This document shows positions 25,486-33,480 of a DNA stretch of 64,000 nt, in pieces (positions within the stretch are counted from its first letter, which is position 1; each line of letters begins with the position of its first letter). A program made the translations under genes and the position numbers. A model generated the notes under the pieces. It had not been told where the DNA came from, made no database searches, and saw only the letters and a list, made by a program, of their open reading frames with translations. Source of the stretch: JADJYF01 sp965278995 (GTDB lineage Bacteria; Pseudomonadota; Gammaproteobacteria; Ga0077536); contig OZ257136.1 in NCBI GenBank assembly GCA_965278995.1, positions 3,658,001-3,722,000 of the forward strand. Reading direction: 5' to 3'.

Positions 25486-26547
25486 TCAGAATCCTTTGAT
25501 TACCCTCGCCCAGTCCTCGAGCGCGTCTTCCTGACCTTCGACTATCTGGATCGCGAGCTGGTTGTAGCCGACATCGCGCAGCGCGGCGACTTTATCGCGG
25601 AGCTGCGTTACGGTTCCGGTAAATGAGAGCTCGCGCACCAGTTCGCCCGTGATCAGCGGCCGCTCGTCGTCGCGCAGGTAAATGAGATGACCGCGATGCA
25701 GATCGAGATATTGTGCGTCGGCCGGTTGATACCCCGCATGCAAGGCCTTGAAACGATCGAGCGTTGCGGACCACGCGGGATTCATCGGCAGAATGCTGCC
25801 GCGCTCAGCCTCTTCGACCAGGTTATGGAACACGATCGCGACCAGCGGGCCACCCTGGGCGAGCGCTTTATCGCTGTCGTAGCGTTCGCCTTCGTCCAGC
25901 ACCCGACCCAAGGTCAAGACCGTGCTGTAGAGGTCTTCGACAGCGCGGCCACCTGCGGTCCAGGAGGCGCGCATATCCGCCAGATCACCTTCTGCCTTTT
26001 GTTCGTTGCCGGCAAACGTAATCCAACCGGCGTTCATTCGCGTGCAGGTCTCGCGCGCCCTCGGTCCCATCGCCGACATGTGCAGGTCTATCGGGTCGAC
26101 GGTATTGATCAAGCCCCGATCCGGATGCAGCAGGCGAATCTTGGTGCGCTGCCCTTCCATATCGAGTTCGACTATTTCGTGGCGCAGCAGGGCATAGACC
26201 TGCTCGACGTAGTGTTCCATGTCGGAGAGCTTGATGGCGTTCATACCCATCGCCCGTCTGCCGGTGAAACCGGTGCCGACACCGAACAGAATGCGCCCGG
26301 GCGCCAGCTCGTTCAGCGTTGCAAAAGCGGATGCCGTAACGGGTGCAATACGATTGCTCGGAATGGCGACGCCGGTACCGAGTTTGATTCGCGAGGTGTG
26401 ATGTGCGGCGAGTGCCATGACGGCGTAGACATCCGCACACAGGCATTGACTGTCGTAGAACCAGGCGTGACTGAAGCCGAGTTCCTCGGCGCGTTTGACG
26501 ACTTTCCACGAATGCGTGGAGCTGAACAGCGCGACCCCGAATTCCAT
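25486..26547 (-). CDS. Luciferase-like (LLM class) flavin-dependent oxidoreductase
   Basis: A 353-residue TIM-barrel protein of the bacterial luciferase family. It has EFGVALFSSTHSW at the start, LGTGVAIPSNRIAPVTASAFATL and GRILFGVGTGF in the middle, and a C-terminal TVTQLRDKVAALRDVGYNQLAI. Members use FMN or F420; which cofactor is used cannot be decided from the sequence. It follows the extradiol dioxygenase gene by 33 bases, so it is probably the monooxygenase or reductase that acts on the same ring pathway. Confidence 0.85.
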   Translation of the reverse strand: MEFGVALFSSTHSWKVVKRAEELGFSHAWFYDSQCLCADVYAVMALAAHHTSRIKLGTGVAIPSNRIAPVTASAFATLNELAPGRILFGVGTGFTGRRAMGMNAIKLSDMEHYVEQVYALLRHEIVELDMEGQRTKIRLLHPDRGLINTVDPIDLHMSAMGPRARETCTRMNAGWITFAGNEQKAEGDLADMRASWTAGGRAVEDLYSTVLTLGRVLDEGERYDSDKALAQGGPLVAIVFHNLVEEAERGSILPMNPAWSATLDRFKALHAGYQPADAQYLDLHRGHLIYLRDDERPLITGELVRELSFTGTVTQLRDKVAALRDVGYNQLAIQIVEGQEDALEDWARVIKGF

Positions 26548-26580
26548 CTGCGTATTCTCCCCTGTAACCCCTTGGTGCGT

Positions 26581-27528
26581 TCAGACGGTCGCGATACCTC
26601 CCGCCGTCATCACGCCATAGCCGGCAACCCATTCGGGTATGGCGCGGTAGTAATGCAGATCGAGTTTGCTCATGCCTGCCGCGCGAACTGCAGCAGCAAC
26701 CGCGACCCAGGTGCGGATCTCGTGCCCGCCGCAACCGCCATCACGCGTGATGCTGGCGTCATCCATGGTCGCGATGGCGGCAAAATCAAAGGCTCGCAGT
26801 CGATCGAGAAAACGGCGGTCCCAGTCCGGATTCAGCGGTGTGCGTGGACTGATACCGCTGGTCTGCGCAAGCGCATCGTTCAGCACACGCTCCTGACGGG
26901 CAGCGCGCGCCTCGGCGCTCAAGCTGCCACCGGCAATCAGGCGTTCACGCACTGGCGGCGGTGCGTCAGCGAGCGTCGGTATCGGCGGGTCGTGCGAAAT
27001 ACCGCCAGATGCCGTAATCAGCACGCGCAACGGCAGGTTGGCAGCAAAACGCCCCAGCGCTTCACCAAAGGCAACGACTCTTTGCAGTGTCGGTCGCGGC
27101 GGCGCTGCACAGTTGATGAATACCGGCAGAAGCGCCGGCAAAGCCGACCATTCGAACACCTGCGTCAGCAATTGTGTTATGCCGTGATCGACCTCCATCT
27201 GATACGAGACAGCAACATCGACACCGTCAGCAAGCACCTGGGTGACGCACGCTTCGGCTTGTTCTGCCGACACCGGTAGCGGGCCAGGCGGCGTGTTCCA
27301 ATCGCCAATCGAGTTTGCCGCGGCACCGATGCAGAAGCTCGGCATCATGCGATAGAAAAAGCCGTTGAAATGATCGGGTCCGACGGCGATCACGAGGTCC
27401 GGTTGAAAGGTCTCGACCCACACACGACGGGCTGCCAGGCAGGCATCGACTGCGGACCGAACGCCCGTTGCCGGCTCGCAGTACTCCTTGAGTGGCGTGT
27501 GCGAAGCGAATAACGCGGCGACGGTCAT
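26581..27528 (-). CDS. mhpB: Extradiol ring-cleavage dioxygenase, MhpB/LigB type
   Basis: A 315-residue type II (LigB/MhpB) extradiol dioxygenase. It aligns end to end with E. coli 2,3-dihydroxyphenylpropionate 1,2-dioxygenase from memory: ASHTPL at the start, PDHFNGFFYRMMPSFCIGA, QMEVDHGI with His115, ITASGGISHDPP with His179, and RAIPEWVAGYG near the end. His115 and His179 match the catalytic histidines reported for MhpB. It should cleave a catechol with an acidic side chain next to the hydroxyls using Fe(II). The remaining mhp genes are absent; a luciferase-like oxidoreductase follows. Confidence 0.88.
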   Translation of the reverse strand: MTVAALFASHTPLKEYCEPATGVRSAVDACLAARRVWVETFQPDLVIAVGPDHFNGFFYRMMPSFCIGAAANSIGDWNTPPGPLPVSAEQAEACVTQVLADGVDVAVSYQMEVDHGITQLLTQVFEWSALPALLPVFINCAAPPRPTLQRVVAFGEALGRFAANLPLRVLITASGGISHDPPIPTLADAPPPVRERLIAGGSLSAEARAARQERVLNDALAQTSGISPRTPLNPDWDRRFLDRLRAFDFAAIATMDDASITRDGGCGGHEIRTWVAVAAAVRAAGMSKLDLHYYRAIPEWVAGYGVMTAGGIATV

Positions 27529-27651
27529 GGGCGTGCTATCGCCGCTCGCGCAGGAACGCGAGGTGAAGTTCCTTGAACGTCATCGAACCCTCGAACTAAA
27601 CAAGGCACCAGTTGGTATGTCGGGTCACGCGCGAATCGCGCGGTTTTGACG

Positions 27652-27667
27652 CATGCGTACTAGCATG
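27652..27667. promoter_or_regulatory. Short palindrome upstream of mhpB-like gene
   Basis: Inverted 5-bp half sites (CATGC, GCATG) with a 6-base spacer lie in the 192-base gap before the extradiol dioxygenase gene. A second inverted repeat, CGCGCG-AAT-CGCGCG, lies at about 27629-27643. Either may bind a repressor; no regulator gene is nearby. Confidence 0.3.
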
Positions 27668-27720
27668 CCAATTTTCCCTTGCAGTCACAACGGTTTGAGA
27701 TCCGCCGATCACTGACCCGC

Positions 27721-28311
27721 TCAACGTCTGTTCGAACGCCCGTACACGAGGTTCGCTAAATACGCGTCATACATCTTCGTATAGTCACTCGAAACACGCT
27801 GAAGCCACTCCTGTCGTTCCTTGTTCGGGTCTAGCCTGGCGATTGTCTTCGGGAGAACGACCATCAGGCGTAGCGCTTGTGCCTGGCTGATCAGCAATCG
27901 CTTCGGAAACTGTGGCGAACGCTCCAGAAGTTGTTTCGTACTGTCTTCCTTCATCGCCTTCTGCAGCTCAGTTCCGAACCCGTCCTTTTCAGGTAACTGC
28001 TCAATGGCCGGTTTCAATGCACTATAACGGTCGAGTTCCTCGAGTGTATTGCCCGCGGCCTTGCTGATCTGCGCCATGATGCTCAGGACTTTGTCCGGCG
28101 GTTTGTCGAGAGCGACCCGCTTGAGCGTTCCCAGTTTATCGAGCTGTGCTTCGTCGTCGAGCGTTGATCGCATGAGCTCGTAGCCTGTCAACAAATCGAT
28201 CCACGAACCTGCAGGCTCACGAGCGGCAACGGGAGTCGCCTGTTCCGGGATAGCGGCGCAACCACCGAGCGCACTTCCCGCCATAAGTACGAGCAAGGAC
28301 CGCGAAAGCAT
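27721..28311 (-). CDS. Hypothetical lipoprotein
   Basis: A 196-residue protein with a lipoprotein signal peptide: hydrophobic LLVLMAGS and a lipobox ALGGC, with Cys at about residue 18. After cleavage it should be acylated and anchored to the inner or outer membrane. The rest is mostly helical and charged (Lys, Asp, Glu) and I do not recognise it. ATG 28311 was chosen because the signal peptide starts there. The gene is on the minus strand with the mhpB-like gene but 192 bases upstream of it. Confidence 0.6.
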   Translation of the reverse strand: MLSRSLLVLMAGSALGGCAAIPEQATPVAAREPAGSWIDLLTGYELMRSTLDDEAQLDKLGTLKRVALDKPPDKVLSIMAQISKAAGNTLEELDRYSALKPAIEQLPEKDGFGTELQKAMKEDSTKQLLERSPQFPKRLLISQAQALRLMVVLPKTIARLDPNKERQEWLQRVSSDYTKMYDAYLANLVYGRSNRR

Positions 28312-28387
28312 GACTGTCGACCTGCATGCGCGCGACACGAATTGACCGCTCAATGCATGGCTACCGTGGACCCTGCGGAAACCCCGA

Positions 28388-28972
28388 TCAGGGCTTTAAC
28401 TGGGCACGAATCTCACCTGCTGGATGAGCTTCGCTGTGGACATTGACATAGAGATCTCCCGACTTATAGCTTGCGAATTGAGCACTGGTGATCGTTGCGC
28501 CAGCAGGAACACCCCAGACGCCATCGGAAACTTTGGTCAGGGTGATGATGACCGGGCCGTTGACACCTGTCGCGCCGCCGTGAATATGGGCTGCGGTACC
28601 AGCTAGTTCGGAGGTCGTTACACGGCCGCTCACCGACAGGTCGGCGCCAATGGTAATGGTTCCGCTGCCTGAGGCCGACGTCGTTACCGCAGGGACTTCC
28701 GCAGCTCCACTCAGCTCGATGGTGTCGCTGCTCGTGATCGCTTTTCGGGAGCTGTCGAGCGTATCGTGCTGATGGGGAGTTAGCGGAATCCCGTCCTGTT
28801 CTGGCACGGAAGCAGGGGTCTTGGTCTCACTCACATCATCAAGACTCTCGGCCTGGTGTTTAGTGGCAGGCAGCTGCGCGGCGTCGTCCGCCGAGCTATT
28901 CTGCGTGACAACCAGGAATGCGACGACAGCCAATATCAGCGGGATCCTTGCGAGGGTATGGATACGGTTCAT
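28388..28972 (-). CDS. CHRD-domain exported protein
   Basis: A 194-residue exported protein with an N-terminal signal peptide (LARIPLILAVVAFLVVTQNSSA) and a C-terminal CHRD domain, seen in LSGAAEVPAV, TAAHIHGGATGVNGPVIITL and DLYVNVHSEAHPAGEIRAQL. CHRD domains occur in secreted proteins of bacteria and in animal chordin; bacterial function is unknown. The start at 28972 replaces the longer frame to 29047 because the signal peptide begins there. It is divergent from katG. Confidence 0.8.
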   Translation of the reverse strand: MNRIHTLARIPLILAVVAFLVVTQNSSADDAAQLPATKHQAESLDDVSETKTPASVPEQDGIPLTPHQHDTLDSSRKAITSSDTIELSGAAEVPAVTTSASGSGTITIGADLSVSGRVTTSELAGTAAHIHGGATGVNGPVIITLTKVSDGVWGVPAGATITSAQFASYKSGDLYVNVHSEAHPAGEIRAQLKP

Positions 28973-29077
28973 TGTATTTCTCACGCGAAATTGAAGAACC
29001 GTGAAGCTGCCCGAGCAGCCGTCCATTGACAGTGCGGTACGCCACAAAGTCGTCTATATACGGTGACTATGAATGCC

Positions 29078-29101
29078 ATTGATAAATGCAAATTTATCAA
29101 T
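29078..29101. promoter_or_regulatory. Operator-like palindrome upstream of katG
   Basis: A perfect inverted repeat with arms ATTGATAAAT (29078-29087) and its complement (29092-29101) and a 4-base GCAA spacer. It stands out in AT content from its surroundings, 60 bases before the katG start and 105 bases before the divergent CHRD start. It does not match the OxyR consensus spacing I know; a Fur/PerR-like or unrelated operator is possible. Confidence 0.5.
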
Positions 29102-29161
29102 ACGTACGCCAAGGGCAGACTGCTTCGCATAGCTCAGTGCAAACGACCCAAGGAGATAACC

Positions 29162-31360
29162 ATGTCGACTGATTCAACTTGCCCGTTCTCGAGCAGCGCT
29201 CGCAGCAACGCGGTGGCCGGGGTGAGAACCAACGCCAATTGGTGGCCCGACCAGCTGAACCTCAAGATTCTTCATCAGCACTCCGCGCTGTCCAATCCCA
29301 TGGGCGAGACGTTCAATTACGCCGAGGAATTCAAGCGACTCGACCTCGATGCCGTGATCAGGGACCTCCACGCCCTGATGACGGACTCGCAATCCTGGTG
29401 GCCTGCCGATTACGGCCATTACGGGCCTTTCTTCATCCGTATGGCATGGCATAGCGCAGGAACCTACCGTATCGCCGATGGTCGCGGCGGCGCGGGCGCA
29501 GGAACCCAGCGATTTGCACCGCTCAACAGCTGGCCGGACAACGGCAACCTCGACAAGGCGCGCCGTCTGCTGTGGCCGATCAAGCAGAAGTACGGCCGCC
29601 AGCTCTCGTGGGCAGACCTGATGATACTGGCCGGTAACGCGGCGCTGGACTCGATGGGACTCAAGACCTTTGGTTTCGCCGGCGGCCGCGCGGATGTCTG
29701 GGAGCCCGAAGAAGACATCAACTGGGGTAATGAAAGCACCTGGCTGGGAGACGAGCGCTACAGCGGCGATCGCGAACTCAGCGCCCCTCTAGGCGCCGTG
29801 CAGATGGGCTTGATCTACGTGAACCCGGAAGGGCCGAATGGCAACCCGGACCCGCTGGGCTCAGCCAGAGATATCCGCGAGACCTTCGCCCGCATGGCCA
29901 TGAATGACGAAGAAACCGTGGCGCTGGTTGCTGGCGGGCACACTTTCGGCAAGTGTCATGGCGCTGCCGACCCCGGTCAGTTCGTCGGACGCGAGCCCGA
30001 GGGTGCTGACATCGAAGAGCAAGGCTTCGGCTGGAAGAACACTTTTGGCAGCGGCATCGGCGTTCATGCGGTCACCAGTGGCCTGGAAGGCGCCTGGACC
30101 AACAACCCCATTCAGTGGGACAACGGCTACTTCGAGAACTTGTTCGGCTACGAGTGGGAGCTGAGCAAGAGCCCGGCCGGCGCGCACCAGTGGACGCCCC
30201 GGGATCCGGCCGCGAAAGGAACCGTGCCCGACGCCCATGATCCTTCCACACGCCACGCCCCGATGATGTCGACTGCCGACATGGCCATGCGCATGGACCC
30301 AGCCTACGAGAAGATCTCACGACGGTTCATGCAGAACCCCCGCGAACTCGCCGACGCATTCGCCCGCGCCTGGTTCAAACTGACGCACCGCGATATGGGC
30401 CCGCTCGCCCGCTACTTAGGCCCGCTGGTGCCGAAAGAAGAATTGATCTGGCAAGATCCGATACCCGCCGTGGATCATCCGTTGATCGACGAACAGGACA
30501 TCGCGAGTCTGAAAGCCAGGATCCTTGCGTCCGGTCTCTCGGTCTCGCATCTGGTTGCGACAGCCTGGGCCTCCGCTTCGACTTTCCGCGGCAGCGACAA
30601 GCGCGGTGGAGCCAACGGGGCACGCATCCGCCTCGCGCCGCAAAAGGATTGGGAAGTCAATCAGCCGACCCAACTGGCCGGCGTGCTGCAGAAGCTTGAA
30701 GCGATCCGCGGCGACTTCAACAGCGCGCAGGCCGGTGGCAAGCAGGTCTCGCTGGCCGACCTGATCGTTCTGGGTGGCTGCGCCGCGGTCGAGACCGCAG
30801 CGAAAAAGGCCGGCCATTACGTGAAGGTTCCGTTCTCACCGGGTCGCATGGACACATCGCAGGCGCAGACCGATGTGGCATCGTTCGCCGTGCTGGAACC
30901 AACGGCTGATGGGTTCCGCAACTACCTTCGCCAGGGTCAGAACGGCTCCGCTGCCGAGCAGCTCGTCGATAGGGCGAACCTGCTGACGTTAACCGCGCCC
31001 GAAATGACGGTGCTGGTCGGTGGCCTGCGCGCGCTGAACGCCAATGTCGGACAGGCCAGGCATGGCGTATTCACGCAGCGGCCTGAGACCCTGACCAACG
31101 ACTTCTTCGTCAATCTGCTCGACATGAATACGAAATGGCAGAAGTCCGCTGCCGCTGAGGGCGTGATGGAGGGTCGTGATCGGGCGTCCGGCGAGATCAA
31201 ATGGACGGGCACCGTCGTCGATCTCGTCTTCGGTTCGAACTCGCAGCTGCGTGCGCTGGCGGAAGTCTATGCGTCGAGTGACTCGCAGGGCGTGTTCGTG
31301 CGGGACTTTGTCTCGGCCTGGACCAAGGTGATGAACCTCGACCGCTACGACCTTGCGTGA
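29162..31360 (+). CDS. katG: Catalase-peroxidase
   Basis: A 732-residue catalase-peroxidase, normal length. The distal heme site is RMAWH with Arg93, Trp96 and His97; GLIYVNPEGPNG and RMAMNDEE hold the Tyr and Met of the Met-Tyr-Trp adduct; the proximal histidine is in GGHTFGKCHG. It breaks down hydrogen peroxide in the cytoplasm. ATG 29162 was chosen because AAGGAG lies seven bases before it; 33 in-frame residues upstream have no family match. It stands alone, with an operator-like palindrome upstream and an inverted repeat after it. Confidence 0.95.
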   Translation: MSTDSTCPFSSSARSNAVAGVRTNANWWPDQLNLKILHQHSALSNPMGETFNYAEEFKRLDLDAVIRDLHALMTDSQSWWPADYGHYGPFFIRMAWHSAGTYRIADGRGGAGAGTQRFAPLNSWPDNGNLDKARRLLWPIKQKYGRQLSWADLMILAGNAALDSMGLKTFGFAGGRADVWEPEEDINWGNESTWLGDERYSGDRELSAPLGAVQMGLIYVNPEGPNGNPDPLGSARDIRETFARMAMNDEETVALVAGGHTFGKCHGAADPGQFVGREPEGADIEEQGFGWKNTFGSGIGVHAVTSGLEGAWTNNPIQWDNGYFENLFGYEWELSKSPAGAHQWTPRDPAAKGTVPDAHDPSTRHAPMMSTADMAMRMDPAYEKISRRFMQNPRELADAFARAWFKLTHRDMGPLARYLGPLVPKEELIWQDPIPAVDHPLIDEQDIASLKARILASGLSVSHLVATAWASASTFRGSDKRGGANGARIRLAPQKDWEVNQPTQLAGVLQKLEAIRGDFNSAQAGGKQVSLADLIVLGGCAAVETAAKKAGHYVKVPFSPGRMDTSQAQTDVASFAVLEPTADGFRNYLRQGQNGSAAEQLVDRANLLTLTAPEMTVLVGGLRALNANVGQARHGVFTQRPETLTNDFFVNLLDMNTKWQKSAAAEGVMEGRDRASGEIKWTGTVVDLVFGSNSQLRALAEVYASSDSQGVFVRDFVSAWTKVMNLDRYDLA

Positions 31361-31395
31361 GTGCGGCGATCAGATCTCATACGGCGGATAACCAG

Positions 31396-31440
31396 CATCC
31401 TCGACCTGGCAGCGGATCATGACAGACCAGGTCGAGGATG
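31396..31440. terminator. Inverted repeat between convergent katG and hypothetical gene
   Basis: Perfect 14-bp arms (31396-31409 and 31427-31440; arm CATCCTCGACCTGG) with a 17-base loop, 35 bases after the katG stop and before the convergent stop at 31465. It probably acts as a bidirectional terminator; it could also bind a protein. Confidence 0.6.
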
Positions 31441-31464
31441 AGCGACACAAACGGAACCCGCGGC

Positions 31465-32001
31465 TCAGCGCGGCGCGAAAGGCAAAAATTCAGCCTTGCG
31501 TGTCACCTGCAGCCGCAGCGCGGTACCGCGCAGCGCATCGCGTGTCGCCGGTGTCATCAGTACCTGCATGCGCAGCGCGGCGCGGTCGGGCACCATGCCG
31601 GGTGCATCCAGCCAGAACAAAGTTTTGGATCGTTCGCCGGCAGTAAAGGTCACTTCGGTGCTTTCGCGATGCAACTCGCGATCGCGACGGAAAAAGCGCA
31701 CGTCGAAGGTAAACGCACGGGCGATATCGGGCAGGAACGCGCTGCCGTCGACTGGCGCTTCGAGGATCAATTCCGCGTAATAGCGCCCGGTACGGGGCAA
31801 GCGCAGCGGCAACTCGGCGCGCGTCGCCGGGTCGAGCACGGCATCGAATGCCAGTCGGCCCAGTGGAGGTGGTTCATAGCGCACGCCATAGGCAGTTATT
31901 GCGAGCAGCAGACCCGCGCACAGCATCGTGATCAGACCAGCCGGCGTCGGCTTGCCGTTGCCGCGTGGCGGGTGTTCGGCGTGATTGCCCGTCGTCGTCA
32001 T
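31465..32001 (-). CDS. Hypothetical single-pass membrane protein
   Basis: A 178-residue protein with one membrane segment at about residues 20-40 (AGLITMLCAGLLLAITAYGV), a short cytoplasmic tail before it and a beta-rich periplasmic domain after it (LPLRLPRTGRYYAELILEAP). I do not recognise the domain. It begins 82 bases after the stop of the receiver-kinase gene on the same strand and may be its partner or membrane-side sensor. Confidence 0.6.
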   Translation of the reverse strand: MTTTGNHAEHPPRGNGKPTPAGLITMLCAGLLLAITAYGVRYEPPPLGRLAFDAVLDPATRAELPLRLPRTGRYYAELILEAPVDGSAFLPDIARAFTFDVRFFRRDRELHRESTEVTFTAGERSKTLFWLDAPGMVPDRAALRMQVLMTPATRDALRGTALRLQVTRKAEFLPFAPR

Positions 32002-32083
32002 GATTTACTCCCCAGCTGGCCTCAGTTTAGGGCAAGGCCAGGAGGGGATTCGTCACGAATTGTTTCGCAATGCTGCGGTGCGT

Positions 32084-33346
32084 TCAGGCACACAGCGGCC
32101 TGAGTTCGGCGATCAAGGCCTGAGCGCTGGGGTAACGGTCCTGCGGATCCTTGGCCAGTAGTTTGGCCACGAATCGCTGATAGCGAGACAGTGTTTCGGG
32201 CAGCAGAGGGACTTCGGCATAAAGATGCTGATAGACCAGCGCACCCGGTGAGCTGGCGTAGAACGCCTTGCGCCCGGTCAGCATTTCGAACAGAACCATA
32301 CCGAGCGCATAGAGATCGGTACGCGCGTCGACCGCCCGGCCCAGACCCTGTTCGGGGCTGAGATAACTGAGCGTACCGACCACTCCGCCGGTCTGGGTCA
32401 ACCCCCACGAATCGTCGAGATGTCGTGAAATGCCGAAATCCGCCAGCGCCAGACTGTCGTCAGCGCGGAACATCACGTTGCCCGGTTTCAGATCGCGATG
32501 CACGATACCTTGTGCATGAATGGCGTCGAGACCGTAAGCGATATTGAGCGCGTAGATCAGCGCATCGTCAGGTGCAACACCGCGCTCGATACGCTGCTTG
32601 AGATCGCCGCGGGTAAAGAATTCAACGGCGATGTAGCCGAAAGTCGGCGTAAATCCGTGACCGTAAAATCGGATCACATAAGGGCTTGCGATACTTGCCA
32701 GCAGCGCCGCTTCGCGCGCGAAACGCTGAACGGCCAGATCATCCTCAATTTGAGCGAGTTCGAGTACTTTCAGCACCAGAGTCTGCTGATCGCCGAGCCG
32801 CTCGGCGAGATACACACGGGATTGGGCACCCTGCCCGATCAACCGCACAAAACGATAACCATCACTTGTGCTGTCGCCCGACACATAACCGTTTTCGTTT
32901 GCCAGACGACGCATGATGTCGCTGTCGCTTTTCAACGCGAAGCCGGCCCGCGCAGACGTCTTCGCGCGCGGCTCCAGACGCACGCCGAGACTGGCGAGGA
33001 CGAGGCGTAGTTCAGTGGCGTCGAGCGCTTCGCGTTCGAGATAAGCGGTATTCGCCATGCTGGCGACCTGCGCGCCGATGAAATCGTCATGCCGATCGGC
33101 AATCAACACGGCCGGCGGCAGCGCGCGATGTAACGCAAATGCAGCCAACCAGGCCAGCCCGCTCTCACCGGCCAGGCGTTCATCAATGAACAGCGCGTCG
33201 TACAGCGACCAGTCGAATCCTGTGCCGGGTCGGCCACGGTGCTCAGGGTCATATTCCGTCACTTCGACATCATTGACGAGGTTCGCCAGCATGTGGCGCA
33301 GGCGCGCCATATAGTCGCGGGATTCACTGATGATGATGACGCGCAT
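32084..33346 (-). CDS. Receiver-like domain fused to Hanks-type Ser/Thr protein kinase
   Basis: A 420-residue protein with an N-terminal receiver-like domain (about residues 1-120; start MRVIIISESRDYMARLRHML, acidic Asp55 in LFIDERL) and a Ser/Thr kinase domain (about 164-420): glycine loop IGQGAQSRVYLAE, Lys193 in LVLKVLEL, catalytic HRDLKPGN at 283-290, LADFGISR with Asp303, and a GTLSYLSPEQ activation loop. No membrane segment is seen. Input through the receiver would make it a phosphorelay-to-kinase switch. ATG 33346 was chosen because the receiver fold starts there. It is divergent from the Rieske oxygenase gene. Confidence 0.85.
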   Translation of the reverse strand: MRVIIISESRDYMARLRHMLANLVNDVEVTEYDPEHRGRPGTGFDWSLYDALFIDERLAGESGLAWLAAFALHRALPPAVLIADRHDDFIGAQVASMANTAYLEREALDATELRLVLASLGVRLEPRAKTSARAGFALKSDSDIMRRLANENGYVSGDSTSDGYRFVRLIGQGAQSRVYLAERLGDQQTLVLKVLELAQIEDDLAVQRFAREAALLASIASPYVIRFYGHGFTPTFGYIAVEFFTRGDLKQRIERGVAPDDALIYALNIAYGLDAIHAQGIVHRDLKPGNVMFRADDSLALADFGISRHLDDSWGLTQTGGVVGTLSYLSPEQGLGRAVDARTDLYALGMVLFEMLTGRKAFYASSPGALVYQHLYAEVPLLPETLSRYQRFVAKLLAKDPQDRYPSAQALIAELRPLCA

Positions 33347-33480
33347 AGCCGCCAGCCGAAGCTGCTCCGTATAGACTGCCGCCCGGCCTGCCACAGCGTG
33401 CTTGACCGCGTTGCGACAGACTTCTAAGGTTCCGTGGAACGTATAGCGGCAACCGCCCGCAGACGCTCAAGGAGACCGCC

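Noticed and set aside
25687..27279. 530-residue plus-strand ORF
   Set aside because: Runs antisense through two convincing genes (LLM and MhpB-like).
29078..29101. FNR/ANR box before katG
   Set aside because: TTGAT and ATCAA half sites are present but 12 bases apart instead of 4, so it does not fit.
29063..29161. 33-residue extension of KatG
   Set aside because: Passes through the palindrome and lacks family similarity; AAGGAG before 29162 marks the real start.
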